Under the pieces are notes generated by a model. That model did no database searches. It was not told the DNA's origin and saw only the letters and a list, made by a program, of their open reading frames with translations. Position numbers and translations under genes: made by a program. From Lantana camara (Eukaryota > Streptophyta > Magnoliopsida > Lamiales > Verbenaceae), in the NCBI GenBank assembly GCA_037501455.1, contig CM074862.1:60295501-60359500 (forward strand): a stretch of 64,000 bases of DNA. The letters are read 5' to 3'. The first letter of the stretch is position 1. Every line of letters starts with the position of its first letter. Of this stretch, positions 10,537 through 21,505 are shown in pieces.

Positions 10537-13500
10537 TGTAACATCCCGCTCGTCCGATTTATAAGGTACGTCACGTTTCAACCTTTTAATGTGTTTAATT
10601 ATGTGATTTTATATTTTTCGTGGCCCTATTTTGAACTTTTTAAGAGTTTAGGGGCCTTTTTGTAATTTTCTCTTTTTAGGGGTTTTTCGGTCATTTATCG
10701 TTCGAATGAGATTTTGACCATTTTGACCCCTTCAACGCGTTCGGGGCATCGAAACGAGTCCGTAGACTCTGGGTTTGCCCTATTCTGACGTCGTTAACCC
10801 CTTCTTCCGACCGTTTTCGTGTACGAGGACCCGAGATATAATACCGGATCCTCGTTTTGCGTGCCAAACGCAGCGGACCCAGCTCTCTCTCTTCTCTCCC
10901 GCGATTTGGTCACTATTCACACACACTCACGGTGTGTTTTCACACACAATCCAAACTCGCTCGTTTCTCGACGGATTTCGACGAACCAATAGTCCATTTC
11001 GATTGTCTCAACGACGCGGTCGCAACCGTACCAAGAACTCGACCAACCGACGACCGACGGCGGAGATATTGCCGATTTTCAGACGCGGCTGGAGGGGTGG
11101 CGGAGCCGCCACTTCGCGGCCCTTTTGCGGCGGCTTCCGGCCACTTCCCGGCGACACGCGCCCCACAGACGGCGAGAGGACGTCCCGGCGCAGCGGGGGA
11201 TTTTGGCGGCGCGGCTAACGGCCACCGGACGGCGGCCACGCGCCGCCTGAAGTTCACGCCGCCGCCGCGTGAACAGTGTCGCGGCGGCGCTCCGACGACT
11301 TTTTCCGACCAAGGTTAGTGTTTTCCAAGGTTTTTCGACCTCCCGAGTCCATTTCCGGCATCGTTTTCACCGAATTTTGGCCGTAGGTGGTGGTTCCGGC
11401 GACGTGGTGGCGGCAGAAACTTCGGAGCTCAACGGGGGCCTTTTCCGGCCATCTTTTGGCCTCGGACCCTTCACGAAAGTTGTTCGGAACGACGAGAACT
11501 AATGAACCCCATTTGCTCGACTCCAGATTTTGCCGTTTGGCGGCGGTTCGCGGTAGCTACAGTGGCGGCGCACCGGTGGCGCCACCTCCGGGGATTTTTC
11601 CGGCGAGAAAGCTTAGGGCTTTCGTAAAGCTCGTCATGGGTAAGCCGATGCCTCTTTCGGATCGCATTTTGGTTCACCGGTTTGAAAGTAATTGAAGTTT
11701 GAAGATTTAGGGTTTTCGTATTGTTGGATCTGAAATTGAAGACAATTGGTTTGGAATTTGCAGAAATTGATCGAGGAATTGGATTGGGCACGATGAATCT
11801 TTGCACGGGTGTTTTTTCGGGATTTTTCCGGCACGTTCCGGCGGCGGCCGAACGGCGGCCGGCCACTATTCCGGCGGCTCCGGCAGCGGCGATCCGGCGA
11901 CCTTCGGACAGCGTGTCCGCCTCGTTGTGGTGAGTCTATCACCACTTTCCGTTCATCAATCGGACACTCGGTTTAATTTCTGCGTATTTATTTGTGTATT
12001 TGGGACTTATTTGAATTAATTGTTTAAATGTGAATTAATGGTTATATGCTTGAATTGTTGATCGAAATGTATTCCGTTATGTATGAAATCATGTATGATA
12101 TGAAATGTGATATGTAAACTTGCGTGATTTGAATTAATTAAACTTTAAATTGTCACTTGGTAAATAAATATGTTAATCACGTAAATTGGAATTTGATATG
12201 TAACTTCGTGATCTTTAAATAGAATTTGTAGCATGTTATTATATGATTTGTTTGGCTTTATAATACGTATAAATTTACGAAATGTTATATGTGAGTTCCA
12301 TTGCCTTTCGAGTTCCCTTAATTGCATTAATTGTGTTTATGAATATGCCTTAGTGTTTTGTTTTGCATAGAATTAATATGAATTTGAAACCTGCTTATGT
12401 GATTGCATTTCGTATGTGCTTGAGCTTTGCCGTGCATCTCTGTGTGGTTGTCTGAGTTTGAGTCTGAGCCCTGTGTTGTGTTTGTGTGTTCAGTTGGTTC
12501 AGGTGCACCCGGGGTGGTGACAAGTGAGTCGTGCAGGTTCTGAGGTGAACCATCTGCTGTGTCTTCGGCTATGTTTGGTGCCAGGTGAGGTTAGGATATA
12601 GTTATACCCTATTGATATGTGTCTATATGTTTGCATGCGAATATAAGCCTTACGTATATATGTAGATACGTGTGCAATACGAATATGTGTGACTTTGTGT
12701 TATGTTGGATATAAGATATGTAAGTACGATATGTATGAATGTACGTGTATGTTTGTGATTGAGTGTGTGGGAGGTGTGTGCGTTGTGATATGTTTCGTTT
12801 CGATTCGAATGGGTAACTATGATATGATTATGATTATGAACGTGGCGTGCGTGAGTTTGTGAGTGCGTGCGTGTGTGTGTGCGTGAATTTTCTGAGTGTG
12901 TGCGCGTGTGTGTGCGTGCGTGGTCGTGTATGTGTGTCAGTGCGTGTGTGGTGGTGTTATGTGTGTGTGTAGGGCCGGTGATTATGGGTAAGGAGCCTCG
13001 GAGCGTCGAGTATTACTCCTGTGCATGATCATCGGGATGTGGGTAAGGAGCCTCGGAGCGTCGAGTATTACTCCTGTGCACATTTCCCCTTTGATTTGAT
13101 GGTTTGATTCTGTTTTGTTTTGGGACACGGTGATTATGGGTAAGGAGCCTCGGAGCCTCGAGTATTACTCCTGTGCATGATCATCGGGATGTGGGTAAGG
13201 AGCCTCGGAGCGTCGAGTATTACTCCTGTGCACATTTTCCCCTTTTGTCTGAACGTTTGCTTGGTGTGCTTGTTTTCGTTAAGTTAGTTTGTTAAGAAAT
13301 TGTTCGGGAAATGGGAGTGGATTTCTAATTAATAAAATTGGGACTGTTTTGGCCTTTGGCCTAACTCTTTTAATCTCCTATATCTAGTATCACGTGAGAA
13401 ATATTTTAGAATGCAAAAACCACGCCCCGGTTCACGAACTCCCTTTTATGATATGTGATGTGCTCTGTATATGTATTTACGCGTGTGTGTGTAGCCCCTC

Positions 13501-14017
13501 GCTCAGTCTTTGGACTGACCCCTCCCCCTTTTATGTTTTTAGTGTGCAGGTTTCGGTTTGGGTTCGCGTTGGTGTTCGTGCTAGGCGGCGGTGTGTCGTG
13601 TCTTTTGAGTCTGTGTCTGCACGTTTCAGTTTGTTAAGTATTTTGTTCTGATTTATGATTTGTAAATTTTGTATGAGATATGTTTGTGCAGGTTTGAGTT
13701 TATGATTTGAATTTAGGGAATTCGGGATAGGTTAGGACAGGTGCTCGGATTAGTCGAACCCGTTTAGTTGTTTCTGATGTTTGTATGTTACTGTATGTTC
13801 AAGGTATGAAAGTTTTTGTATGTTGGTATTTCGTGCTACTTCCGCTGTCATGCTTCGCATATTTACTTTTGAACAGGGTTAGATACCGCCTAGCTAGTGC
13901 GTGTGTTTTTGTTTGTCACCCGTTCGCTGTGACTTGGTGCGTGTGCGGACTTCCCATTTCGTACACGTGTCGGGTCATAGTGCGGGGGTGTGGTACCCCA
14001 CCGTGCGGGGTGCTACA
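10537..14017 (+). repeat. 3' LTR of N1
   Basis: This is a copy of 5881-9362 with scattered single-base differences. It ends TACA at 14017, followed by the TSD TAATC. It carries the GC-rich zone (about 10990-11930), the four 40-bp repeats (about 12976-13233) and the TCAGTC/GACTGA hairpin (13503-13518). Confidence 0.96.
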
Positions 14018-15737
14018 TAATCCCATTATCTTTGAGATGATTAAGGAATTCTTCACTAAGATATTCGCCTCCTCGATCAGATCGAAGTGCTTTGATCTTG
14101 TGACCAGTTTGGTTCTCAACCTCCTTTTGAAATTCTAAGAATTTCTCAAAAGCTTTAGATTTATACTTCATTAAGTATACATAACCATACCGACTAAAGT
14201 CATCAGTAAAGGTTATGAAATACTGATGATTGTTTCTAGTGCTTACACTAAGCGGTCCACAAACATCAGTATGGATCAAATCCAAAACCTTAGTGGCACG
14301 TTCCACAGTTCCTTTAAAAGGAACTTTGGACATTTTTCCTTTGAGACAGGATTCGCAAGAAGTTAACTCTTTGAGATCATTTTCAGAGAATGATCCTAAA
14401 GTGTTTATCTTGCTAATTCTGTTTTTGGAAATGTGTCCTAATCTAGCGTGCCATAGGGGAGTTGAAACTTTGTCATCTCTCTTATGCTTTGTTTCTTGTT
14501 GTATATTCATAATATTGATATTTTGAGTTAGGTAAAGTCCATTACATAGAGTACCGATGTGAACGGAAGAGTTGTTCCGTTTGATAAAATATTTACCATT
14601 CTTAATATAAGTTTCATAACCTTCACAATCTAATATTGGAACTGAAATTATATTACGAATAATGCTCGGTACATAAAGGACTTTATTTAAGACTAACTCA
14701 AAACTACCTAAATATAATCTAGTTGTGCCTAAAGCTCGAGCTTCAACGTTTGAGCCATCGCCGATCTTCAAGACACATTCTCCTTCTTTGAGTTGTGGGA
14801 CTTCACTTAGCATCTGTACATCATTACAGATATGAGTTCCACAACCGGTATCAAGTACCCAAGAACTAGAATTAATAGAAAGATTTATTTCAACGAGAAA
14901 GATACCTTTCTTTAGAGTAGCCTTGTACTCTGGGCAGTTTCTCCTCCAATGTCCCGCTTTGCGACAATGGAAGCAAACATCCTCTTTCTGATCACGCTTC
15001 TTCTTTTGGGCCTTTCCCTTCGAAATGCCACCAGTGGGCCTAAGGGGTTTCTTCTTATTCTTTTGGGATTTCTTGCCCTTACCTTTAGAAGGCCCAGAAG
15101 AGGAAGATGGAGCATTCACCATCAAAACCTTATTGTCCTTGTTGATCGTGCTTTCAGCAGTCACAAGCTGACTAATCAGCTCAGCTACAGTAGCACCAGC
15201 ATGATTCATGTTGAAGTTAAGGACAAATGGGTTGAATGATGGTGGGAGCGAAGCTAGCAACAAATCCACTGAAAGCTCATCTTTCAGTGGCATGTCCATG
15301 GAAACGAGTTTCTCAGTAAGGGCAAGAAACTTGAGTCCATATTCATGGACACTTGAACCTTCCCTCATTCTCAAGTGGAACAATTCCTTTGAAGTGTTAT
15401 ACCTTGTAACACGTTCATGAGGGCGGTAAAGTTGCTCTAAGTGGTCGTAAATCTCCCAAGCGAATTCCATGGCCTCATGTTGCCTTTGCAAGTCCGGAGA
15501 CATGTTAGCCAACATAAGGCAACGGGCTTGGAGATTATCATCCTTCCACTTCTGAATCGCATCCCGCTCGGCCCGAGTGGGAGCCTCCCATTCGGGATTG
15601 GGCTCCCCTTCGAAGAGAACATAAGTTCTCTTCTCAGAATCTAAAATGATTTTTAGATTCCTCAGCCAATCAGAATAGTTGGGACCAGTTAACTTGTTTG
15701 ACTCGAGGATCGATACAAGAGGGTTTTTGGTTTCCAT
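14018..15737 (-). pseudogene. Copia gag, protease and integrase N-terminal half, interrupted by N1
   Basis: The minus-strand frame starts with METKNPLVSILESNKLTGPN at 15737 and runs 573 codons to the N1 insertion. Domains in order are a gag capsid-like region (residues 1-200), a zinc knuckle CX2CX4HX4C (residues 255-268), the protease active site DTGC (Asp296), the GAG-pre-integrase HHCC zinc site (His430, His435, Cys461, Cys464) and the integrase core with catalytic Asp491 and Asp554. The catalytic Glu lies beyond the insertion, at 5274-5880. The frame before N1 is open. Gag packages the RNA, protease matures the polyprotein and integrase inserts the cDNA. The start is the only Met that includes the whole conserved gag N-terminus. 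Confidence 0.95.
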
Positions 15738-17697
15738 TTCAAAACACGTAGAGAATCACAGAATCTACGACCTAAATGGTAAAACAGAGAACTAGTGACC
15801 ATGCTGAATTATAACGATATACAAAAGATAAGGTCTTTAATCTATTGTAGCTCCCACTGTCTTTCAAAGATCTATAATTCCCAAAGATCTAAGAGGAACA
15901 CGTTTCCCAGTGGGTACTAAGATCCTAGGCATTTTACCTCGAACCCACGACTTGCGGACATTCTCAGTAAGAACCCTAGGTAGGTACAACTTACCAATTC
16001 TAACACCTTTAGAACTCTTAGTAATCGTTTTTGCATCACCTATCTTTCAATATGGACCCACGACTCGTGCGACATCCATATTTACTTAGGCGTTAAGCTA
16101 GACCCATCAATCATAAGACCATGACCAAAACTTAGTTCGAACGACCCACGACTCGCGGACATCGCCCTTGCTAAAATCGATCATGAAATATTGATCATTT
16201 AAAATGATCAATTAGGTAACTAAGAACTAATAAAGTCCACTAGCTATCCCACGACTCGCGGACAATAACCAGCTTTACTTACTAAACTTAAAACCTATTG
16301 ATGGAATGCTAGGAATTTAATTCAAAATTTGCATTTCGAATTAAATACCTATTTGTTCGAAATTAGCTTAATATTTAATAGGAATTTTCGAATCAACCAG
16401 AGAGTTATCCGGTTCGACCTCACCAACATATATGTTGTCCAATTTTATTAGTCTTGATTAATGCAAGTACACTTAAATGCATTTCAAACAAGCACATAAA
16501 CAGATAACATGTCCTAGCATGATACTAACATGTAATGATCATGGGTTCTACCTATCTTATGCGTGATATGTGGGAGCCACTCCACAATCACAAGTTCTAA
16601 CATACATGCCACATAAACAGTTCAAATCACATAAGGGAAAGCGGTAACAAAATATGAGCCCTATCTCTATTACATTTAACAATTGAGATTCCCCTCCCTA
16701 ACATTTTGAGGGGTCTTCACTTATGACCTCCTTGTTACTTGAATGTGGTCCATCTTACTCCATGGGTGCATTGTCTCCAAAATGAAAATAAAACCTCACC
16801 ACCTATCTCTACTCTCAAATTACAATAAAAAGAAAAAGACATAAAGTAATAAGGCTCAATCTTCATATTGGCCTTAGACAATTACACGGGGCATACCCCG
16901 GCCTCAAAAACAGTAATATGGAAAGCCACATAATAAATCACATAACAGTACGCACATAAGTGAGGCTCCAACCTCAATTGAAAAACACAGCTATAGGGCT
17001 CCAACCCCAATTTAAACCATCCATGTGCATAAATTAAAACCATACATAGATCTAAACCCATGATCACCGAACATGCTTTTGCGAGAATTTAAATTTAGCC
17101 AACAAATTAAAATTCCCGTTTCAAGTCCTAATGACTTAAAACACGACTTAGATGCAATTCTTGTTCAAGAGCCTTTTCCATAAAACCCGGAAAAACAATA
17201 AACCAATAAAATTCCAATTAATTTCCAAAATCAATAATTTTATTCTTTCATTATTTTCAGAAAATAAAATTTATAATTTTTCCAAAGTACAAATTGCTTA
17301 AATTTCTAAAATCTCAATTTAATCAATTATTTCAAAAATAATTCAAATTTAATAAATAAATTTTTCAGAAAAAATTAAATCGGGATTGGATTGGACTAAA
17401 CACGAAAATCAAGATCGCGAAACGAAGTGCCCGGAACGGACTGCACGTCCGCCCGAGACCAAGCCCGGCTGACGCACAGCATCGCGCGCCCGGACGCGCG
17501 CGCCAGCGCTGCGCACAGCCGGCAGCGTAAGCTGCCAGAGTGCGCGCGCATGGCGCCCATCCTTGCGCGCGTCGCGCGCATCAGAGACGAATCAGGCTTT
17601 CTAAAAGAACTCAAGAATACTTAATTCGCATCTAAGCCTAAGAATTTCTACCAAATTCAGAATAATGGAGACTAATCAGAAACACGATTAACGAGGT
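15738..17697 (-). other. Long untranslated leader of the copia element, with a GC-rich segment
   Basis: About 2 kb separate the primer-binding site (17698-17710) from gag. Most of it is AT-rich and holds repeats of a CCCACGACTCGCGGACA-like phrase near 15943, 16067, 16144 and 16247. A GC-rich segment at about 17430-17590 is full of GCGCGC runs and can form strong stems. The 72-codon and 65-codon ORFs there look like chance. The leader may contain packaging or translation signals, which is inference. Confidence 0.75.
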
Positions 17698-17710
17698 GGC
17701 TCTGATACCA
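17698..17710 (-). other. Primer-binding site of the copia element
   Basis: The minus strand reads TGGTATCAGAGCC, directly downstream of the 5' LTR with a 2-base spacer. It is complementary to the 3' end of plant initiator methionine tRNA. Confidence 0.92.
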
Positions 17711-18097
17711 CTTTTTGGAAAACACGAATCAGAAAGCAGCGGAATTTAAAAAATTTTCCCAACAAAAGGACCTTGGACTCGCAATCGTGTAACCAAATTC
17801 GTAGAGACAGAAAACTTACTTTTATTTTGTTCTTTCTTGAAGCGTTTCAAGCCACCCAAGAACGCTCTTCTCGCGGCTTGATCCCCTCTCCTTGGTAAAG
17901 CTCGAATCTTCAAACTTCTAACTTGAAGTCTCTAGAGAAAGTCCACCAACTTGATCACAATCTAACTAGTAAGGATGCTAGTTCTCTAGTTAGTGTTTAG
18001 GCTTAACCTAGGGTTTATTTGATCTTGGAGAAAGGAAGGTGTTCAACACATGAACCAAAAGAATTGCCAATTAGCTCTAAAGGGGAGCATGAGCTCC

Positions 18098-18109
18098 CCT
18101 ATATATAGG
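18098..18109 (-). promoter_or_regulatory. Probable TATA box of the copia element
   Basis: The palindrome CCTATATATAGG is read on the minus strand, with the stem AGGGGAGC/GCTCCCCT (18081-18100) just downstream. It lies on the gag side of the CACGTG cluster. An alternative TATA-like AT-repeat lies at about 18428-18452. The start of transcription is inferred, not observed. Confidence 0.55.
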
Positions 18110-18451
18110 AGAGGGAGAGGGACGGCCGAACCTATTCCTTGTTGGACAAGGATTTGGTTCCTCTCTCTCCTATTACTTGATCATCAAGTATTTTCCAACT
18201 TTGACTTTGAATTCTAATTCAAGTCAACTTTTAACAGAGCTAAAAATATCCAAACTATTTTTAGATAATTTTATACTTTATTTATTATAAAATAAATAAC
18301 TTATTTTTATCTAATTAATTAATTCGTAATTAATTAACTAGATTATTTTCTCCAAAGTAAGACTTTCTTTTTAATTCAAAATTAAACCAAAGTCTATTAA
18401 ATAATTAACACATTTAATTATTTAATACATATATATATATAATATATATAT

Positions 18452-18528
18452 ATTCACACGTGTGTGACACGTGTCACAGTGACACGTGTCACTCACGTGA
18501 GCCACACGTGTGATTTCACACGTGTGGA
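18452..18528 (-). promoter_or_regulatory. Cluster of six CACGTG (G-box) palindromes
   Basis: Six CACGTG cores within about 75 bp (CACACGTGTG and GACACGTGTC types) sit in the upstream part of the 5' LTR. CACGTG is the core bound by plant bZIP and bHLH factors. The 3' LTR has four intact cores at 2440-2515; the others have changed to CACGTA- and CATGTG-type sequences. Confidence 0.7.
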
Positions 18529-19671
18529 ACCCTCTTGGCCCGATTAACTCGTTTAATCATTTTAAAGCCTCAACTCATGTAACCAAGTTATTGTGTGTAA
18601 CCCTCTAGGTTCTCAATTCAATTAGCAGTGACCCTAATTAATTAATTCACTAATTAATTAATCAGTCCACAGATTAAACGACCATAATCTAGCAACAGGT
18701 GTTTAACCCCTAGCTGAATTGGAATGTTCGGATTCGACAGAACCTTTAAGTCATTGATTCATGTGAGATACAATCCTCCTATTTACTATCTCTCAACCAA
18801 GATCTAGGGTAAGGGAATAATCAGAACCCTAATAATCCGGTCTTAAAGTTAAGTGCATTTCATATCCATTTGATCTGAATCCAAGAAACCCTTTTCTTGA
18901 TGTCTTGATCTACTGCCTTGGCCAAGGACTCCATATGGCATATGAATGACTTACACAATAAGAGATCACCTTGCAAATGCAAGTGTAGGTCCTTTCTTGA
19001 TTCTCATTCACTTTCATGAATCACTTGTGCAGCCCCAGCATAAGCCTTGAATCAGTTGTCTAAGGCGACACCCTTTAAAGCTTATACCTAAGACTACAGA
19101 GTTAACTCATAAAGTGACAAGGAACCTCAAGTCTAAGGATGAATTAATCACATCAATGACTCGTGAGATATTTCCTAATCTGGAAGTTTCCATTTCCTGA
19201 AATAGAAACTTCCTTTCCCATTTAGGAATGTTCTCACACGGGGCACCTCAGTGGACGGACTTACTAAAGTAAGCACCCTCATGTATCACGCACGTATCAA
19301 CTATACACTTTGCACCTCCATGAAACAAGGTGGTCCTTCTTAAGGGCGTGATCCCACAAGCAAACCTTAGAGGAGTCAGGTTGACACTCCCACTGTCTGT
19401 AGGACTCATCGGCTTGGAGTATTTTACTAATCATGACTTATGTGATATAGGGCTCGTTTCATGAACCATTTCACCTAAATGGTAGAGTCCTAAAGTCATC
19501 AGGATTAGGGGAGTTCTCATACATACACAGCTAAAGTAAACGCATACCAAACAAGAGCATATAAAGAAGTGTTGCCTCAATTCGTTATTTTATTCAAAGA
19601 TTATCTGTGATTACAATAAGAAAAAACACAAAGCGGATATACAATCGGCTTTTAGGGCACTATTCCTAACA

Positions 19672-19789
19672 AAACCCTACCCTGGTTCATAGTCTTTTGT
19701 TTAATATGTGCTTTGCTCTATATGTATATGTGTGTGGGTGCGCGTTAGCCCGCTCACTCAGTCGGTGGACTGACCCTCTTCTCACTCCA
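19672..19789 (+). mobile_element. Host LTR A, right fragment
   Basis: This continues 1500-1702 after the copia insertion (AAACCCTACCCTGGTTCATAG). It includes the TCAGTC/GACTGA hairpin at 19758-19773. The match to LTR sequence ends near 19789, where sequence in the opposite orientation begins. Confidence 0.7.
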
Positions 19790-20057
19790 TAGCTTGTCCC
19801 TCTAACGTGGTGTACGGCTCAAGAGAGGCACACGGTGTGGAGCATAGCTTGTTGTTGCCCATTATAACAGAACAACACAAGCTTATATATGCTCGTACCT
19901 AGCGTATCGTAATCCTAAAACATATAACAAAATTATACAAATATATATGTCACACGTATTTACATATAATTAAGACTTAATAATCACACACATTTGAGAA
20001 CGAGAATGTTGTATTAGGGTTTAACTATATCTTATCCTCACCTTACACCGACAAAAC
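19790..20057 (-). mobile_element. Inverted LTR fragment
   Basis: Read on the minus strand, this shows AAGGTGAGG, a GAGCATATATAAGCTTG block and AGCTATGCTCCACACCGTGTG, in the same order as the K LTR at about 51530-51760. Both ends are broken, so it is a relic left by rearrangement or by later insertions. The borders are estimates. Confidence 0.6.
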
Positions 20058-21505
20058 TATAATGCCCCGTTTTCTCGACAAGTCAGGTATGACGACACGA
20101 GTGGGTTTAGACCGAGCGTTATGTGATTTAGTTATGTTTTGATTGCTAACTGACTGTTTAAGTTATTAATTTCGCTAACTAATTGCTACTGTGTGACCTA
20201 TATGACTTAAGTGATCATGTTACTTAAACTCGTTTTCAATACGTTTACTTGCTAATAATGTTTTATTTTGATTATGAATGTATTTGAGCTTATATGAAAT
20301 CCTTGGACTCAATTGAACTTTGAATTGGACCTCAATTGCTCACTTACCAAACTTTCGGGTCCTAATTGAAGCACTTAATTTGTTGAGGGGCTAAAGTGCA
20401 ATTCCCCCCTATTCCTCCCCTTGATTACATGACATACCCCCCCCCCCCCCCCTTCTCATTCTTCCTCTTTTCATTTTTCTTCCAAGAACTCCCCAAACCC
20501 TTCATCCCTTCTCTTCCAAAATCGAGCCCAAGCAAGAGACAAGAATCAAGCTCCAATCTTTCTTTTTTCTTCCTCTCTTCCAAGGTATGTGTGAATATAT
20601 GTATATATGTGTATATGTGTATATGTGTATATATATATTTGTGGGTTTGTTGGATAATTGATGATTTGGTGATGATATGTGCATATATATGTGTATTGTG
20701 GTGTATTTTAATGTATTTTAGTGTATGAATTGATCCGGATATGATTTGGGGTGGTTTTGGAACCTTTCCCTCCGAACCCGTACTCCTTTACCTTTGTTTT
20801 TTGGAGAAATGACTCCGCACGGCCGTGCGGAGCTTCAGTTCATTTCACGAACGGCCGCGCACTATTGTTCGAGGTTTGGCAATTTCACCTTCGGCGTGGC
20901 CGCGCAGATTCTCAAGCCAATTTTTGCACGGCCGTGCAGCCTTCATTTGTACTCTGTTTTTCCTAGAAGCCTCTTGAAGTCTAGAACCTTCTCCAATTGG
21001 AATCACCTTAAATTCCTTGTGGTTTGTGAGATATGATCGTTTGAAAATTGTGTCGCCACTTCTCCAAAATTCTGCATTGGTCCAACTTCAAACCTACGCC
21101 ATTATCGCCTCATATTGAACCACGATTCGGGCCATATACCATCGGAAAGGCCTACTTGTATATTTTCATTTCCACTAAACAAAACTTGATTCCAACTTCT
21201 AGAACTTGAGATATTCCTAATTTTCTACAGCTTGTCCTTTTCCAAAAATTGTTAGCTTCCACCAAAATCCACTTCCTTGCGTTCCTTTCACCCCCTTGAC
21301 TTCCGTATGTGTTTTAATTGATCTCTTCTGCCTTAAAATTGTACTTATGATATGTTAAGATATGCTTATGAACTTTATGGATTGATTTGTGTTGGACAAA
21401 TGTGACATATATGCAAAAACGTTTAAAGTGCTATAATGTGACTCTTCTTGTAACCAATGCATTCCTTGTGTTTTTAATGAATTCCTTTCACCTCTAATTG
21501 ATTCA
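20058..21505 (+). mobile_element. LTR fragment (start of an LTR related to N2), interrupted by element G
   Basis: It opens TATAATGCCCCG, a decayed TGTAACGCCCCG start, followed by CAGGTATGACG and GAGTGGGTTTAGA, as in the N2 LTR read on the minus strand. A C-run of about 14 bases lies near 20439, a donor-like CCAAGGTATGTG near 20580 and a palindrome cassette at 20813-20940. Element G starts at 21506. No protein family is seen; the 110-codon and 96-codon ORFs look like chance. Confidence 0.7.
20813..20940 (+). repeat. Palindrome cassette, GCACGGCCGTGC type
   Basis: CTCCGCACGGCCGTGCGGAG (20813-20832) is a perfect 20-bp palindrome. Weaker copies around CGGCCGCGC (near 20850) and GTGGCCGCG (near 20895) follow, then a perfect TGCACGGCCGTGCA at 20925-20938. 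The position is comparable to the cassettes in other LTRs of the window. Confidence 0.8.

Larger units (their letters stand above)
5881..14017 (+). mobile_element. N1: coding-free long-LTR retrotransposon (LARD-like) inside the copia element
   Basis: Two LTRs of about 3.48 kb (5881-9362 and 10537-14017) flank an internal region of only 1174 bp. The TSD TAATC is at 5876-5880 and 14018-14022. The LTRs begin TGTAACATCC and end GTGCTACA. The primer-binding site TGGTATCAGAGC is at 9370-9381 and the purine tract GAAGGAGGGAAG is at 10523-10534. No gag, RT or integrase is present. By eye the LTR pair differs at well under 2% of sites, so insertion was recent. Its length and lack of coding match large retrotransposon derivatives. 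It depends on another element for its enzymes, and its terminal sequences suggest a Ty3/gypsy partner. Confidence 0.97.
1703..19671 (-). mobile_element. Ty1/copia LTR retrotransposon carrying a nested insertion
   Basis: Two LTRs of about 1.96 kb (1703-3658 and 17713-19671) flank a minus-strand gag-protease-integrase-RT-RNase H coding region. The target-site duplication AAACC is at 1698-1702 and 19672-19676. The primer-binding site (minus strand TGGTATCAGAGCC) is at 17698-17710 and the polypurine tract (minus strand GGGCAAGTGGGAGAT) is at 3659-3673. An 8.1-kb element, N1, sits in the integrase. Without N1 the element would be about 9.8 kb. The frame is further broken by at least two frameshifts and a stop, so it is dead. 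By eye the LTR pair differs at a few percent at most, more than the LTR pair of the nested N1, which fits the order of insertion. I do not commit to a copia lineage. Confidence 0.97.
17713..19671 (-). repeat. 5' LTR of the copia element
   Basis: Transcription of the element would run on the minus strand from this LTR. It matches 1703-3658 over its length. Its inner end reads CCAAAA on the minus strand instead of CCAACA in the 3' LTR, so the terminal CA is altered. TSD AAACC follows at 19672-19676. Confidence 0.95.

Noticed and set aside
3675..15737. Assignment of the copia element to a named lineage
   Set aside because: The RT segments look like common plant copia families, but I could not place them reliably without a phylogeny.
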